From: Gautieria morchelliformis
Lineage: Eukaryota; Basidiomycota; Agaricomycetes; Gomphales; Gomphaceae
Assembly: GCA_015179125.1 (NCBI GenBank)
Contig: WHVA01000051.1
Coordinates: 286,708-350,707, forward strand
DNA: 64,000 nucleotides
Direction of reading: 5' to 3'
The translations under genes and the position numbers were made by a program. Shown here in pieces: positions 1 to 10,295 of this stretch. The number at the start of each line of letters is the position of its first letter. Position 1 is the stretch's first letter. A model generated the notes under the pieces. It ran no database searches, was not told where the DNA came from, and saw nothing but the letters and a program-made list of their open reading frames with translations.

Positions 1-441
1 CAGTGCTCACCGGATGTAATGATAACGGCACCAATCATGATGTACATGGGCACGTACAGTGACGAATAACATGATGTATCGCGTTTTATATCGGATCTAC
101 GATTTGCTCGTTATGCTGTTCCTCCCAGACCAAGAATTATCAAAATATGGTAAACTATACAGAGTGCTCTGCGGAGTGACGGTCAGGATCAAGCTGTAGA
201 TCCATCATGAACGCGGACTTGCTTTCGAAGTGCGGCGCTCGTTCAACAAGTTCGACCCTAGCCCCCTGATCTCTTCATTCAAACAAGCTACCCCGCGATT
301 GCCTGAGACTCCCCAATCTTTAACAGCGAACATTCAGAGTTCAGACAGCGCGTTTCCCCGTTCTACCAAGTTCTCTATCGAGTCCCACATCCCCCCTCGC
401 TGTCACCGACAACACAACCAACCGTCTCACATCTCCAACTA
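1..441. other. No gene recognised
   Basis: Short open frames occur on both strands, but none has a recognisable domain or clear splice structure. The stretch lies downstream of a decayed gag on the minus strand and is most simply further retroelement remnant. Confidence 0.3.
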
Positions 442-1481
442 GTGACTATCGATCCTCATCCCTCTCACCTCCATCAAACGCAGATGCTTCAACAATCCTC
501 CCTGAGCGCTCAGAATCCGTGCCAAATAAGTTCTGCCCTCTACAAACCCACTTTATTTCCTTCACCCTATATCCCTGGCATCCAAAATAGTGAGACAGGC
601 GGGCCACTAAACCTAAAGATAACGGTTTGGTCGTCGCGATGTCTCTTAATTGACGATTTCGATTTGTCCTTACAAAGCTGCTGGTACTGTAAGTATATCC
701 TTCTGGGTCCAACAACAACTCCAGTGCCTGGAAGACACTCCCGACCCTTCATGACCAGAAGGATTGTTGCGAGGTGCAGGAGTGGAGTTCTGGTTGCCTG
801 ATTGGAGCCAGAACTGTTGTTGTTGTTTCTGGAATTGTTGTTATCTCTGGAGTTGGTCTTCTTCTTGTCTTTGTCAGACTTCTTGTCAGAAGGCTTGTCA
901 GGCTTGTTCTGAGTGGAGGTTTCGTGAGTGATCTCAGAGTGTCATGCCCAGTAGTGGGCATTGATGGACTGAGCGAGGTTGCAGAGCTCCATCAGAGTGG
1001 TGGGTTTGCTGACCCGGGCGATTTCATCCTTGATGTGGGAAGGAAGACCCATGTAGAATTGTCGGCAGAGTGCGGCTTCTCCCCAGTGGACTTGAGGAGC
1101 AGGCTGCTGGAAACTAATTATATATTTAGCTATTTTGTGAGTTTCCTTCATGCAGAGCTTATCAAGTTTGTTTTCTGCATCAGCCTCCATGTTGAAAGGT
1201 CCGAAGTTGTTGCAGAGTTTGGAAATGAAGTTGTGATAGTTGTCTGCCCAGTCAATGACGGTGTAGGGATCCATGAGGGCCAGTTCAAAATAGTCAGGAG
1301 CCATGCCACAGAGATAGGAAAGGGTGTAGTTGACCTTTTGCTTGTTGTCAGCAAAGACATCAGGATGGTTGCGGAAGTTGAGTTGAAGCTGAACCAAAAA
1401 GGGCTGAAGCTGCTTTGTATTGGAACCGTCAAATTGGTTGGATTTGCAGATTTTGGTTTTGGGGTGCAGTGCCTGAGCTGG
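442..1481 (-). pseudogene. Gypsy family B gag, middle and C-terminal part (decayed)
   Basis: The minus-strand frame at 942-1481 encodes a Ty3/gypsy capsid region. It has the usual gag features: a short block ending in FDGSN, a segment with LNFRNHP, a YTLSYLCG motif, and a C-terminal GLPSHIKDEIARV block. Beyond 942 the frame is lost, but an Asn/Lys/Asp-rich tail is still readable in another frame. The first residues of the open frame (upstream of the CCAGC at 1477-1481) belong to an inserted LTR. The matching gag N-terminus lies 5.3 kb away at 6769-7200; the two halves were one gene before the LTR at 1482-6763 landed. Frameshifts and the split make it non-functional. Confidence 0.75.
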
Positions 1482-2400
1482 TGTTTTAGAACCCTTCAAG
1501 ACTTGGTGTTATTGCTAACGCCTCTGTCTATCAGAACGTGTCGTTTACACGACTAGTAGAATACCAGTTCAATGCAGCAGCACAACTCCGGAAATAATCT
1601 AATATTTGTACCTTGGTTGTAATCTGTGTAATAACTAGTCCAAGTTATTACAGCTGGAAGGCAATGCGTTTCTTAGCTGCACTGAACAATAAACTAAAAG
1701 AGTGTGTAGGTTCAAGGACACTATCGGGGTCCAAGAGTATTCCTTTTAATAAAGAGGGAATAGGCTCCGCAGGAGAGTTTGTAAGTGGATTGGGTCGACC
1801 AACGTCAATGCACTGCAATAACGAGAGAGTAATGTGAAGTGGCTTTCGCACACAACTTGACTTGACTTGTGAAAGTCACTGAACAGGAAAATCAACTAAA
1901 CAGCTCGTCTCGGGTATTGGAGTGCTAATTGACAAGAAAATCGATTGCCAACCTCACTCTGTAGAGTTTCACCCAGCGTGTTAGGCTAAGTGGCTAAGCA
2001 GTAAAGCAACTACTTAACTAAGAATAGTTACTCTAAGCAAGAGTAGTATTCTAGTTCGGGTTAGGAACTTAGTGTTGGGTGCATTTATGCTCCTGCACCA
2101 AAATCAAGCATAATATATTCAATTTCTTGTATGGTGTTCCAATCTCTTCTCACATTGTTCTTGTACCATGCATCCATTTCTCTGGTTATTTTCGAATTTT
2201 CCAGTTACTCTCTACCTCTCCATTCCACTATGTTATTTCTATTTTCATAGGCGGCTGCACCCAGCGGAGTCTGAAATGACTTCGACGCGCGAGCTCTTGG
2301 GCGCTAAAGGGCCGGGTAGTAGTACATGCACAGTGACACTGGAGAAAACTCCGACATTAGATTTCGGTACCTTTTACCCAAACGGTAATATTCAGTACCT

Positions 2401-2426
2401 TTGAGCACTGACAAATCAGTGCTCAA
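2401..2426. repeat. Perfect 11-bp hairpin with AGCACT motif
   Basis: TTGAGCACTGA at 2401-2411 and its exact complement at 2416-2426 are separated by CAAA. The same AGCACT/AGTGCT word recurs just downstream (to about 2470) and at the other side of this insertion (4745-4985), so these may be subterminal motifs of an inner mobile element. Confidence 0.6.
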
Positions 2427-2535
2427 AAATATCATTAAATGAGCACTAAAAATAAGTGCTTTGGAGCACTGAATTTCAGATACTAAAAAACATGCAAGTA
2501 TGTGAAATTTTTTTTTTGAAACGCGATCGCCCTCT

Positions 2536-3207
2536 TCACTCGGCCGTCATAGCCCCACTTAGACATCCATCCACAGAGGTTGTATATCGTGCAAGCCGAG
2601 TGATCATGCGCCATAGGGCCGATGAATCCGGAAAGTATTGGCCGTTGAACTGTTTGCTGGAATCGGATGGTGCGTGGACGGCGATGGAATTGACCATGGT
2701 GGAGAGATGCTCGCGGGTGAAGGTATCAATTTGAAATTGGAAAAGTCGCAGCCGTGGGTCAGTCGGGGGTGCCTCGGGGAGGAACTCAGCATGCAGTTGG
2801 CTGGCCTTAGATCGACAGGCTGCCATTCGTCACCATATCGTTCTTGAAGGACATGAACCAGATCGTCTTCGGTGATGTCATCATCGTATTCTTCTACCTC
2901 TTCCTCCTCCCCCTCTGATTCATCTTCATCTTCCTCCTCAACCTCGATGTGGCCCCATGGGAATGGTTGGTCATCTTCAGTGAGGTCACTTGAGCAACAG
3001 TATCAGTGTGGTCTGAGATTGGATCTTGATCAACTGTGTCATCATCAGGTTTGTAGTTTGCAAAGTCTGGTTGACTGTGCCTGTTGGCTCCACTGTCTGA
3101 TCCAGATTCTGAGGGGTCAAGCGCTCTAGCTTTTTTTTAGAAGGTGTCGGTGTCGTCGACGTTGGCGACTGCTGATAGGTTTTGTGCATGTAGGAATGCA
3201 CAGACAT
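2536..3207 (-). CDS. Hypothetical protein with acidic stretch (frames broken)
   Basis: I do not recognise this protein. Minus-strand reading gives, N to C, a Thr/Ser-rich part with a KKKLERL run, a strongly acidic run around 2880-2950 (mostly Glu and Asp), a segment LVHVLQERYGDEW, and then a well-formed 90-residue stretch containing LFQFQIDTF and WRMITRLARYTTS (2536-2826). The parts lie in different frames without obvious introns at every join, so the gene is either spliced in a way I cannot resolve or decayed. It faces away from the basic gene at 3510. Confidence 0.35.
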
Positions 3208-3509
3208 GGGCGGGTGTCTGGCATTATGCTATGTGCGTAGTCCAAAATTTCTCCAAGTGATTGAATCTCCGACGCAATAGAAATTCTAACTCCTTTCTCC
3301 CGACCTCCACCCCAACTAACAGAAAAGAGGCTTCAACACGTTTTCATCAATTTTAGTCGTGTCCATTCTCAATAACTTGGCATAATGGAGCGTGCCACGA
3401 GGAAAATGCAAAGTGAGTCTCATATTTGTGATGTTATCGCGCGATCAATCCCCGCTCAACACCCTTACACGCATGTGCCACCGAAATCACCTCGACCACC
3501 AGTGTTACC

Positions 3510-4270
3510 ATGCCTGTATCCAGTTCCAAATCCAAGACGAAGAAGAAGGCTCATACGATTGTGGAGGTTGCGTCACAAGATGGCATAGGTAAACGCACTC
3601 CAAAGGTGGCGAAGCAACGCCAGCCTACTGTCAAAGTACGTATTCACTGCTACTCATCTCACTGTGGTCTAACCACGTTGCATTCTTACTTCACAGGCTC
3701 CATCGAAGGACAACACCACCAAGGGGAAATCGGGTCACAATACCTCCCAGGTGATTTCATCGATAGGCGGCGTATATTTCTTTTTACGAGATCCATTCTA
3801 TAAGGACAAGCCTTCGAAATCCAAGAAAACAGTCCACCCCAAGCCTAACTACAAATCACCTGACAACCACGACATCAATCTCAATCTCGAGACCCTAGGG
3901 GTTAAAAAAACGAAAGGTAAACAGAAGCAAGCACCTCTCCCTGTCCCTTCTGCCATCAATGTCTCAAAGAAGAGTGCAACAAACTCTATCAAGAAAGCCA
4001 AGAGGAAAATCATCAAAGACAGTGTTGAGGATGATGGTGTTGGCCCGGTAAGTCTGTCATTCCTTCGATTACATATTTTGATACATTTATATATAGTCCA
4101 AACGCTATAAAACGGTCAATTCAGTCCCAAAGAAGACCATAGAAGTAAAGGTATGCCTATTATTATGCTCCCGGATGTCAAACTATGCTGATATCGCACA
4201 GGTGGTTCTGCCGGCACCATCTACATCTGCAGCCACTGCTGATGGAGCCAGGAAGTCCCAGCGCAAGGTA
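3510..4270 (+). CDS. Hypothetical Lys-rich basic protein, several exons
   Basis: I do not recognise the family. Starting at the ATG at 3510 the product is very Lys/Ser/Thr-rich (SKSKTKKK, KKAKRKIIKD). Exons can be joined at GT-AG introns: donor near 3636 (gtacgtatt), acceptor near 3697, donor near 3750 and further introns at about 4048, 4150 and 4269. Basic runs look like nuclear-localisation signals. It lies inside a mobile insertion together with an acidic protein on the other strand; a role in that element is possible but inferred only from position. Confidence 0.4.
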
Positions 4271-4279
4271 AGTAAGTGT

Positions 4280-5018
4280 ATTCGATGCCGTTGCGCTATG
4301 CTGATGGAGACATAGTCGATCCCGTCTGCTAGAGCTCGTGGTGCCAACCTATGATGCTCTCGAACCCTCCCCCCTCTTCTATTACTTGGTACCTGCGTAT
4401 GCCATTTTGCATTGTATCTGCCCCACACTGACTACGTAAAATACAGATAGACCCATGTTCTTGCGCAAGCCGCACCAGCTCTCACAATATGTCCCCTCGG
4501 CTGCCCTCACTCCCACAATAGACTGCTCCTGCCCTCACTCTGCTCGTGCTCAAACTCGATCTTGCTCTTACACTCAAGCTCTTGCTCTCGCAATATGTTC
4601 CCTAGGCTGCTCTCACTCTCCCAATATATCGCTTCCGCTCTCGCACCTGTCTCTACCGGCTATCAGCTCTCATCTCTTCTATGATGGTTTGTAACTGCAT
4701 GTGTCCATTTCATTGTTCACACTAGCTTTCAATCAATGTATCTCTAAGTGCTTTTTCAGTAATAGAAAGTACTGTTTTATTGTGTTCTAGAGTACTATTT
4801 ATAAGTAACTTAGGAGCGGAAAACCAGTGTTCTAGGACGCTGAAAGCGGACATTCTAGCTACTAGATTTCGGTATGCAGCTTATCGAGAGGAAGCGTCAA
4901 AAATCCGCTCCCCGGTTACTTATTATCAGTAACTTGGGCACTGAAAATTTGGTGCGTAATGTACTTATATTAAGTGCTCCGAGTTACTGCAGTGGTGAGA
5001 CAGATTTCCCCCTCTCTC
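4280..5018. other. Non-coding, repeat-like segment
   Basis: No supported gene. The part from 4745 has several AGTGCT/AGTACT words and a TAGATTTCGGTA block (about 4863) that also occurs at about 2359, giving similar sequence on the two sides of the gene-bearing core. Confidence 0.4.
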
Positions 5019-5392
5019 AGTGACAACTAAATTCACTGAGAGAGGCAAGTAAATTAGTCTAGTGTTCTCTCAATTTATTGACCTAGAAATCCTCTGTAGT
5101 GAATTAATTTCTAGGTAGTGTATAATATATTTATAGTGACAACTAAATTCACTGAGAGAGGCAAGTAAATTAGTCTAGTGTTCTCTCAATTTATTGACCT
5201 AGAAATCCTCTGTAGTGAATTAATTTCTAGGTAGTGTATAATATATTTATAGTGACAACTAAATTCACTGAGAGAGGCAAGTAAATTAGTCTAGTGTTCT
5301 CTCAATTTATTGACCTAGAAATCCTCTGTAGTGAATTAATTTCTAGGTAGTGTATAATATATTTATAGTGACAACTAAATTCACTGAGAGAG
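5019..5392. repeat. 116-bp tandem repeat, three identical copies plus 26 bp
   Basis: Units begin AGTGACAACT at 5019, 5135, 5251 and 5367, an exact 116-bp period; the copies look identical by eye. Each unit can form two hairpins: CTCTCTCAGTGA with TCACTGAGAGAG across unit boundaries (also seen in full at 5010-5045), and CCTAGAAAT with ATTTCTAGG. The identity implies recent amplification or ongoing homogenisation. Confidence 0.95.
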
Positions 5393-5978
5393 TGAATTAA
5401 TTTCTAGTCTATTCTTTTGAGCAACAAGTCCATACCTACTGCCTATAATTCCTGTCCTCTACACTTAGGTAAGATGTGCAAGTCACACAAGCTGTGTAGG
5501 ATAGAAGATGGGTAGATTGATTGCTCAAAGGGCAGGCAAAGGGCCTCCTTTTATATTGTAATGTACAAGAGCTTAGGAAGCAGGTAGAACCTTCTATCTA
5601 TAAATGGAATGGGGGAAGAAGCTTGTGGAAGATGGAAGAAAGGGTTGGAAGAAACTGGCTGTTTCCAGGGGACTCTACCATGCTTCCTACCAATCAGAGC
5701 TTGATTTGTCAGGAATGACTCACTGAAAGGGGTCATGTACCATAGCACAGCTTGGCTGAGTCATGTACTCCTGACTCACCAAAGTGTGCCTGGATTGGTT
5801 GAGTCATTGAGGCTGTATCTCCAGATAACCAAGTATTTGGCACTCAGAAGCTGAGTAAGCAGTTCTGAGCCAATTAGGGCTCTGTAGCCATAATTACTAA
5901 GAGCACTGCTTAGCACAGCTGAGCATAGCCTGGTACAGCCTAGTTGTCATGACTGACCATGATCCCCATTGTTTGGTG

Positions 5979-6327
5979 TGTAGGAGGTGAACGCGTAAGC
6001 CAGGGGCAAACCGCGTCACCCCGTGTCACCCCATTGTGACCACATATGCGCAGTCTCATTGTTCCACTCTTTTATTGTCCTATGTGCCTATTGTAGTTTA
6101 GATTCCATTGTTCTCCTATACTATAAAGTAGGTAGTTAGAAGCCCTTCTTCCTCAGTACTTTGCACTCGAGCAACTACTGAGGTAAGACATTCGGCATAT
6201 TTCTTATATTCATTTTACTTATACACTTGTATAGATTACTCGCATAGGTGAACTTATATAGTACTTTGCACTCGAGCAACTACTGAGATTACTTGCATAG
6301 ATAAATATATTTATAACAAGTCTTACA
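5979..6327 (+). mobile_element. Solo LTR of a Ty1/copia element (family E)
   Basis: It begins TGTAGGAGG and ends TCTTACA, with TGGTG at 5974-5978 and 6328-6332 as the target duplication. The start matches the minus-strand LTR at 8894-9226, which directly follows a copia RNase H terminus, so the family assignment is secure. A TATAAAG box lies near 6122. Confidence 0.8.
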
Positions 6328-6768
6328 TGGTGAAGCCAAACAGGCTGCACAGTTGCTATGGCTGCATATAGCAACTGTTTGGGACTCAGCTGGAAATACA
6401 GAGAGAGCCATCCTGCCGGACTTGTGGGTGCTTGGGTGACCATAAGTCCGAAAATGCGGCCACCGCCGAGGTGCCCGGCGGAGTTTAAAATAGAGCGCCC
6501 GGAACAGAGTTGTGGGTGCTAGAGGATCCACAACTCTGTAATGACAGAAAAATGGTAGTTTGAGCCATGGAGACTTTGGAAAAATAAGGAAAAATATAAG
6601 ATAACTAGAGGAATGTTTGAAAAGCCTTTCCCCAGTTATATTAACAGCACACAGATACTGTTAATTCTTCAAATGTGTTTTTACATATTGTCAAGTCAAA
6701 AAGGAAAAGACTAGGGCTGGTTCAGCAACCTTCCTTGGCTGGTTGAATAGCCGTTCCCCTACAGCTGG

Positions 6769-7200
6769 GCATTGGAGATTACCAGCTAGCCTGGTGATAG
6801 CCTGCACAAGGTCTGGGGCCTGAGTGGGCAGAACTGGTTTGGTGGGATTTGGAGGTGGAGGATCACCTGGGGCACCACCAGGTGGACCGCCACCTGGAGG
6901 GCCGCCTGGACCTGGAGGTGGTGGTGGCGCTGGAGGTGGTGCTGATGACCGGGATGGTGTAGCTGTGTTTTTGCTGCTATTGCCGGGGTGACTTCCATAA
7001 TTGCCTGGGTCGCCAGGGTTAATGTCAGAGACATCTTCGATGTGGCTTGGCAGAAGGTCATCGGTAAATGGATTGGCATTGAAGTGGAGGCTGGAAGGGC
7101 CGGGGTGTCCTGGTGATGCTGTAGACCTTTGAGCTTCAAAATAAGAGAGAGCTTCAACAGCTCCTGTGCGAGAGGAGGTAACTGTTGTGCAAAGAGGCAT
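6769..7200 (-). pseudogene. Gypsy family B gag, N-terminal part (split by LTR)
   Basis: Minus-strand frame starting MPLCTTVTSSRTGAVEAL, followed by a Pro/Gly-rich linker (about residues 80-125) and the block APDLVQAITRLAGNLQ. It is cut at residue ~145 where the family D LTR begins; the frame continues at 1481 on the far side. The start lies 34 bp inside the LTR at 7234, with the primer site between. Gag N-termini with proline-rich linkers are usual in fungal gypsy elements. Confidence 0.75.
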
Positions 7201-7223
7201 AGTGATAGTTATTGGGCGAGAAC

Positions 7224-7233
7224 CAGATAATAC
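7224..7233 (-). promoter_or_regulatory. Candidate self-primer binding site of family B
   Basis: Two bases inside the LTR end (7234) the minus strand reads ATTATCTG. The plus-strand CAGATAAT here pairs with ATTATCTG at 7519-7526 of the same LTR, about 38 bp after the TATAAAA box, where the transcript should start. This geometry matches the clearer case in family C. Confidence 0.5.
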
Positions 7234-8893
7234 TGTTATGAGAATCCCAGAGATCAGATCTAAAAGGACAGCAGCTTCAACATATGTGTTATGCCCCCAA
7301 TGAACTATTGTCCTAAGTATTTGGGAGATAGGAAGTCAGAAGTCAGAAGAGATCAAAGTAGAGAAGGGTTCAAGAATTGATCCTAGTCAAATGTTGGAAA
7401 TTGAGTCAGAAGTCAGAGGTCAGAAAATGGAAGGTGGAAGACAGAGGGACAGAGGTCTTGCAAGTACTCACTGTGCTAAGAACAGGAGATGATGTGAGGT
7501 ATTCAAGTATCAAAGTTGATTATCTGATTGGGGAAACAGAGAGTATACATGACTGGGTTTTATACAAGGAGCTGGAACAACATGTCAGGAGGTGGAAGTA
7601 AGCAATTCCGATGTGAGCAGAATTAACTATGATAAACGGAGTAAGTAACTACTGCGGAACAAGAGAACTACAAGTGGGTGCAGGGTAGAGTCAAGAACAA
7701 TAGGCAAAAGAACAAGGGGAACTGTCATGACCTGTCTATTTTCCTTACCCCGCTACCTCTATGTTCCCCCTCGTCACTCCCCCTGCATCTTCGCCTGAGT
7801 TCGCTCCACCCTTTGACCACTCTTCCTCTACGTTTGTGACATTCGCTGTTCGCCCCATTCTCTGAACAACTATTCGCTGCTCGCATCATTTGCCAGCAGG
7901 CACGCCATCAAACACAATCGACACCATTTACCCGGTGTGATGATTCATCACTGGCCCCATCACCTTCTCAATCCATCCCCTTTAGGTGTTCATATGGCCG
8001 GGATGCGTTTGCGGGATGTCCTACCCATAGGTCGTGTGGGATCAACCCAGCAGACGAAGAGTCCGTGCAGGGTGGTGTATATGCGGGTACCAAGGCATAT
8101 TTCCATACATAGGTGCCTTCGCCCTCTTTCCTCTCTGATGTTTCATGTTCGCATCCCTCTTTCATTCTATTGTATGTTTATTCCATCTATTTGTATCATG
8201 ACTGCGCACCCCTATTCAACCCTGACTCATGATGGCCTCTTTCCTATTCGCTGTTACCATACGAGCATTCGATATAAGTAGCTTACATTCGCATGTATAT
8301 TCTCCAGTTCAATTATCATACATCTATCTTGTGCAAACTTGACCTCACTGTGATCATCGTCTTGAGCCCTCACCTGTAGATTCCTATCTTCAACCAGAGG
8401 AGGACTTAAGCACCACTGGTGAGTTTTCGTACTTCACCTTCATTACTTTAGCCTTCGAACCATTTTCTGTGCTGTCGGTGAAGGGCTCCGAAGGAGTGCC
8501 TTCGCTGGCGAAAGGATTGTTGTTACTTAGACAACCTTTCCATGACACCTTGCACGTTACATCGTCAAGTGCCACGGGCTATTTCGCTACGACTGTAGAT
8601 AGGGCAAGCTCCATTCGGGCAGCCCTATTATATTTTGAACATTTATTGGTTCACCCTATTCGCCGAACAGCATACCTATTTGCACACGTTGTTCGGGCAT
8701 TCGTTGTGTTCACTAATACACGATATTAACGCCTAAAAACCAATCTTGACAGGAACGTAAGTCTAATTGACATCAGAACAAATGGGACTCCTGATGTTCC
8801 AGATTTGGTGTCTTGCTGTGTCAAGGGTCAAGTATGGAAGGCTGATGAATAGAGTTGTAAGGGGAGGTAGAAAGAACAAGGGCAGGGGAAGGT
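7234..8893 (-). mobile_element. 5' LTR of gypsy family B, interrupted by solo LTR A
   Basis: On the plus strand it begins TGTTATGAGA and shares long blocks (TTCAAC...GCCCCCAATGAACTAT) with the complete solo copy at 61119-61788. It is split by the LTR at 7723-8751. The distal end at about 8893 lacks the expected terminus and abuts a copia fragment, so it is truncated. Confidence 0.75.
7723..8751 (+). mobile_element. Solo LTR, family A
   Basis: TGTCATGACC...AATCTTGACA, 1029 bp, flanked by GGAAC at 7718-7722 and 8752-8756. A TATAAG box lies at about 8273 on the plus strand with the likely transcript start 32-34 bp later, which sets the orientation. Inserted in the family B LTR. Confidence 0.9.
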
Positions 8894-9226
8894 TGTGATA
8901 ATATATGAACTATACGGAACTCAGTATTGCTCGTTGCAAATTACTGAGATATGATTACCTATATGCAACTATAAAGCATACAGATAAGTATGAATGGCCA
9001 TGAAACTAATATCGAGTCTCTTACCTCAGTATTGCTCATTGCAAAGTACTGAGGAAGAGAGGAGACAAAACTAGCCACTTTATAGTTTTTAGAGAACAAT
9101 GGAAATATAAAACAATGGGAGTTATCTGCAACTGTGCAAAGCTATATTTGTGGCGAACAATGGAACACATTACTTTGTCACAATGGGGTGACACGGTTTG
9201 TCACTGGCTTGCGCATACATTCTACA
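8894..9226 (-). mobile_element. 3' LTR of a Ty1/copia element (family E)
   Basis: On the minus strand it follows a G-rich tract (GAGGGGGAG, about 9227-9235) and begins TGTAGAATG. It resembles the solo LTR at 5979-6327. No second LTR of this element is visible. Confidence 0.75.
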
Positions 9227-9233
9227 CTCCCCC

Positions 9234-9375
9234 TCAAACTGTAGTCAGCCCGAGCTCGACTGCGAAGTGCTTAACTTTTGTTGATGGCAGGGCCTTGGTA
9301 AGGGTGTCTCCCACCATATCTTTGGTAGGGCAGTAGACCAGTTGAACAGCCCCTTTCAATGCGGTTGTGCAAGGC
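9234..9375 (-). pseudogene. Ty1/copia RNase H, C-terminal end
   Basis: Minus-strand reading gives QLVYCPTKDMVGDTLTKALP followed by a short Leu/Val tail and a TGA at 9234-9236. DxLTKALP is the conserved end of copia RNase H. Only the last ~45 codons remain. Confidence 0.75.
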
Positions 9376-9419
9376 ACAAAAACCATTCAGGAGATGCTGA
9401 ATGACCTCACAAAATATGC

Positions 9420-10290
9420 AGCCTGTATGATACAGCTGCCAGGCAATTACACCCATTCCAGAGACAGTTTGTGTCAGTGTTGCACAAGACATTGCATAAT
9501 GAAGTCCTCAAAAGGGCTACAATGCAGAGTCAAGCTCAATCAAGCAACTCTATGAGACAGCCCGCATGATAGAAGAGGCATCCCGATATAACATGTGGAT
9601 GCGCCAGGCTGAAAATAGGGCCACGTTGGCCAGCGCATCACAGCTTGTGACAAGCAAGCCAGTGTCACAAACAGGCCCAAGCAGGCCTGTATCATTTCTG
9701 AAGAGTGGGGTGTTCCAAGGCCCACAGGCTCTACGCCCATTTCCAGCTGGACAACTGCCCAAGGCCAAACAGCCTCAGGCAATGGGAAGCTCAGCTAAGC
9801 CAAGCTTACCACCCAAACAGGCGAGTCAACCACCAGATTGACCCACCAACACTCAAAGCAATATTACCTGCTTTGAGTGTGGCCAAATGGGCCATAGGAA
9901 AGCGGAATGCCCGTGGCCCAAATCTGGCATACAGACAGCGGCCGCAAGGCAGGATGATGACGAGGATCCGGACATGGATCCTGGCCACGCCTCTCCTCAG
10001 CAAATCATTGAAGAGGGGGAGGGTGAACCTTGAGATAACAAGGCCCAGGGAGAAGAAGAAGGCCCCGCCGATAAGTGGGTGCCAGAACTGTCCCAGTATT
10101 ATGACTGGGACGAGGAGACAGGGGATAATCACACAACTTATCGATCCAGCGCAATCAGAATCATGCCAGACAATGATACAGCCACCACAGTAATGGCAGC
10201 ACATAAAGCAGCTGCCCCAGACAAAGCAGCCAAACCGATGTATCACCATTGGAGCAAACAGAGATCATGGCCCACATGGCCATGCAATGA
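9420..10290 (+). pseudogene. Gypsy gag C-terminus with zinc knuckle (second gypsy element)
   Basis: Plus strand. A helical segment with ETARMIEEASRYNMWM is followed by a Pro/Gln-rich linker and a CCHC knuckle, CFECGQMGHRKAEC (9869-9910; C-x2-C-x4-H-x4-C), then an acidic linker that leads into the protease. In-frame stops (for example near 9838 and 10031) and frame changes make it non-functional. It continues after the nested LTRs at 12772. Confidence 0.75.
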
Positions 10291-10295
10291 GAACC

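Larger units (their letters stand above)
2073..5463. mobile_element. Unclassified 3.4 kb insertion with TG...CA ends and 5-bp duplication
   Basis: Comparing the two family D LTRs shows extra DNA here. It starts TGTTGGGTGC, ends CCTCTACA, and is flanked by CTTAG at 2068-2072 and 5464-5468. The TG/CA ends and 5-bp duplication are those of an LTR-type integrase product, but I find no gag or pol in it. It contains two unrecognised protein-coding stretches on opposite strands, AGTGCT-rich subterminal segments (2401-2470 and 4745-4985) and a 116-bp tandem array. It may be a solo LTR that itself received an insertion, or a non-autonomous element that captured genes. Confidence 0.6.
1482..6763 (-). 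mobile_element. Solo LTR, family D (interrupted by two later insertions)
   Basis: On the minus strand it runs TGTAGGGG...TCTAAAACA and is flanked by GCTGG at 1477-1481 and 6764-6768, a 5-bp target duplication. A second copy at 12837-15634 has the same ends (TGTATGGG...TCCAAAACA) and similar internal sequence. A TATAAAAGG box lies near 5550 on the minus strand. The LTR body is interrupted by the element at 2073-5463 and a copia LTR at 5979-6327. It splits the gag of family B. Confidence 0.8.

Noticed and set aside
774-1556. 260-residue plus-strand frame
   Set aside because: It is the antisense of the gag gene at 942-1481 and of the adjoining LTR end; the minus-strand reading has the conserved capsid motifs.
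5019-5392. CRISPR-like array
   Set aside because: Repeats are contiguous without spacers and the genome is eukaryotic; it is a tandem repeat.
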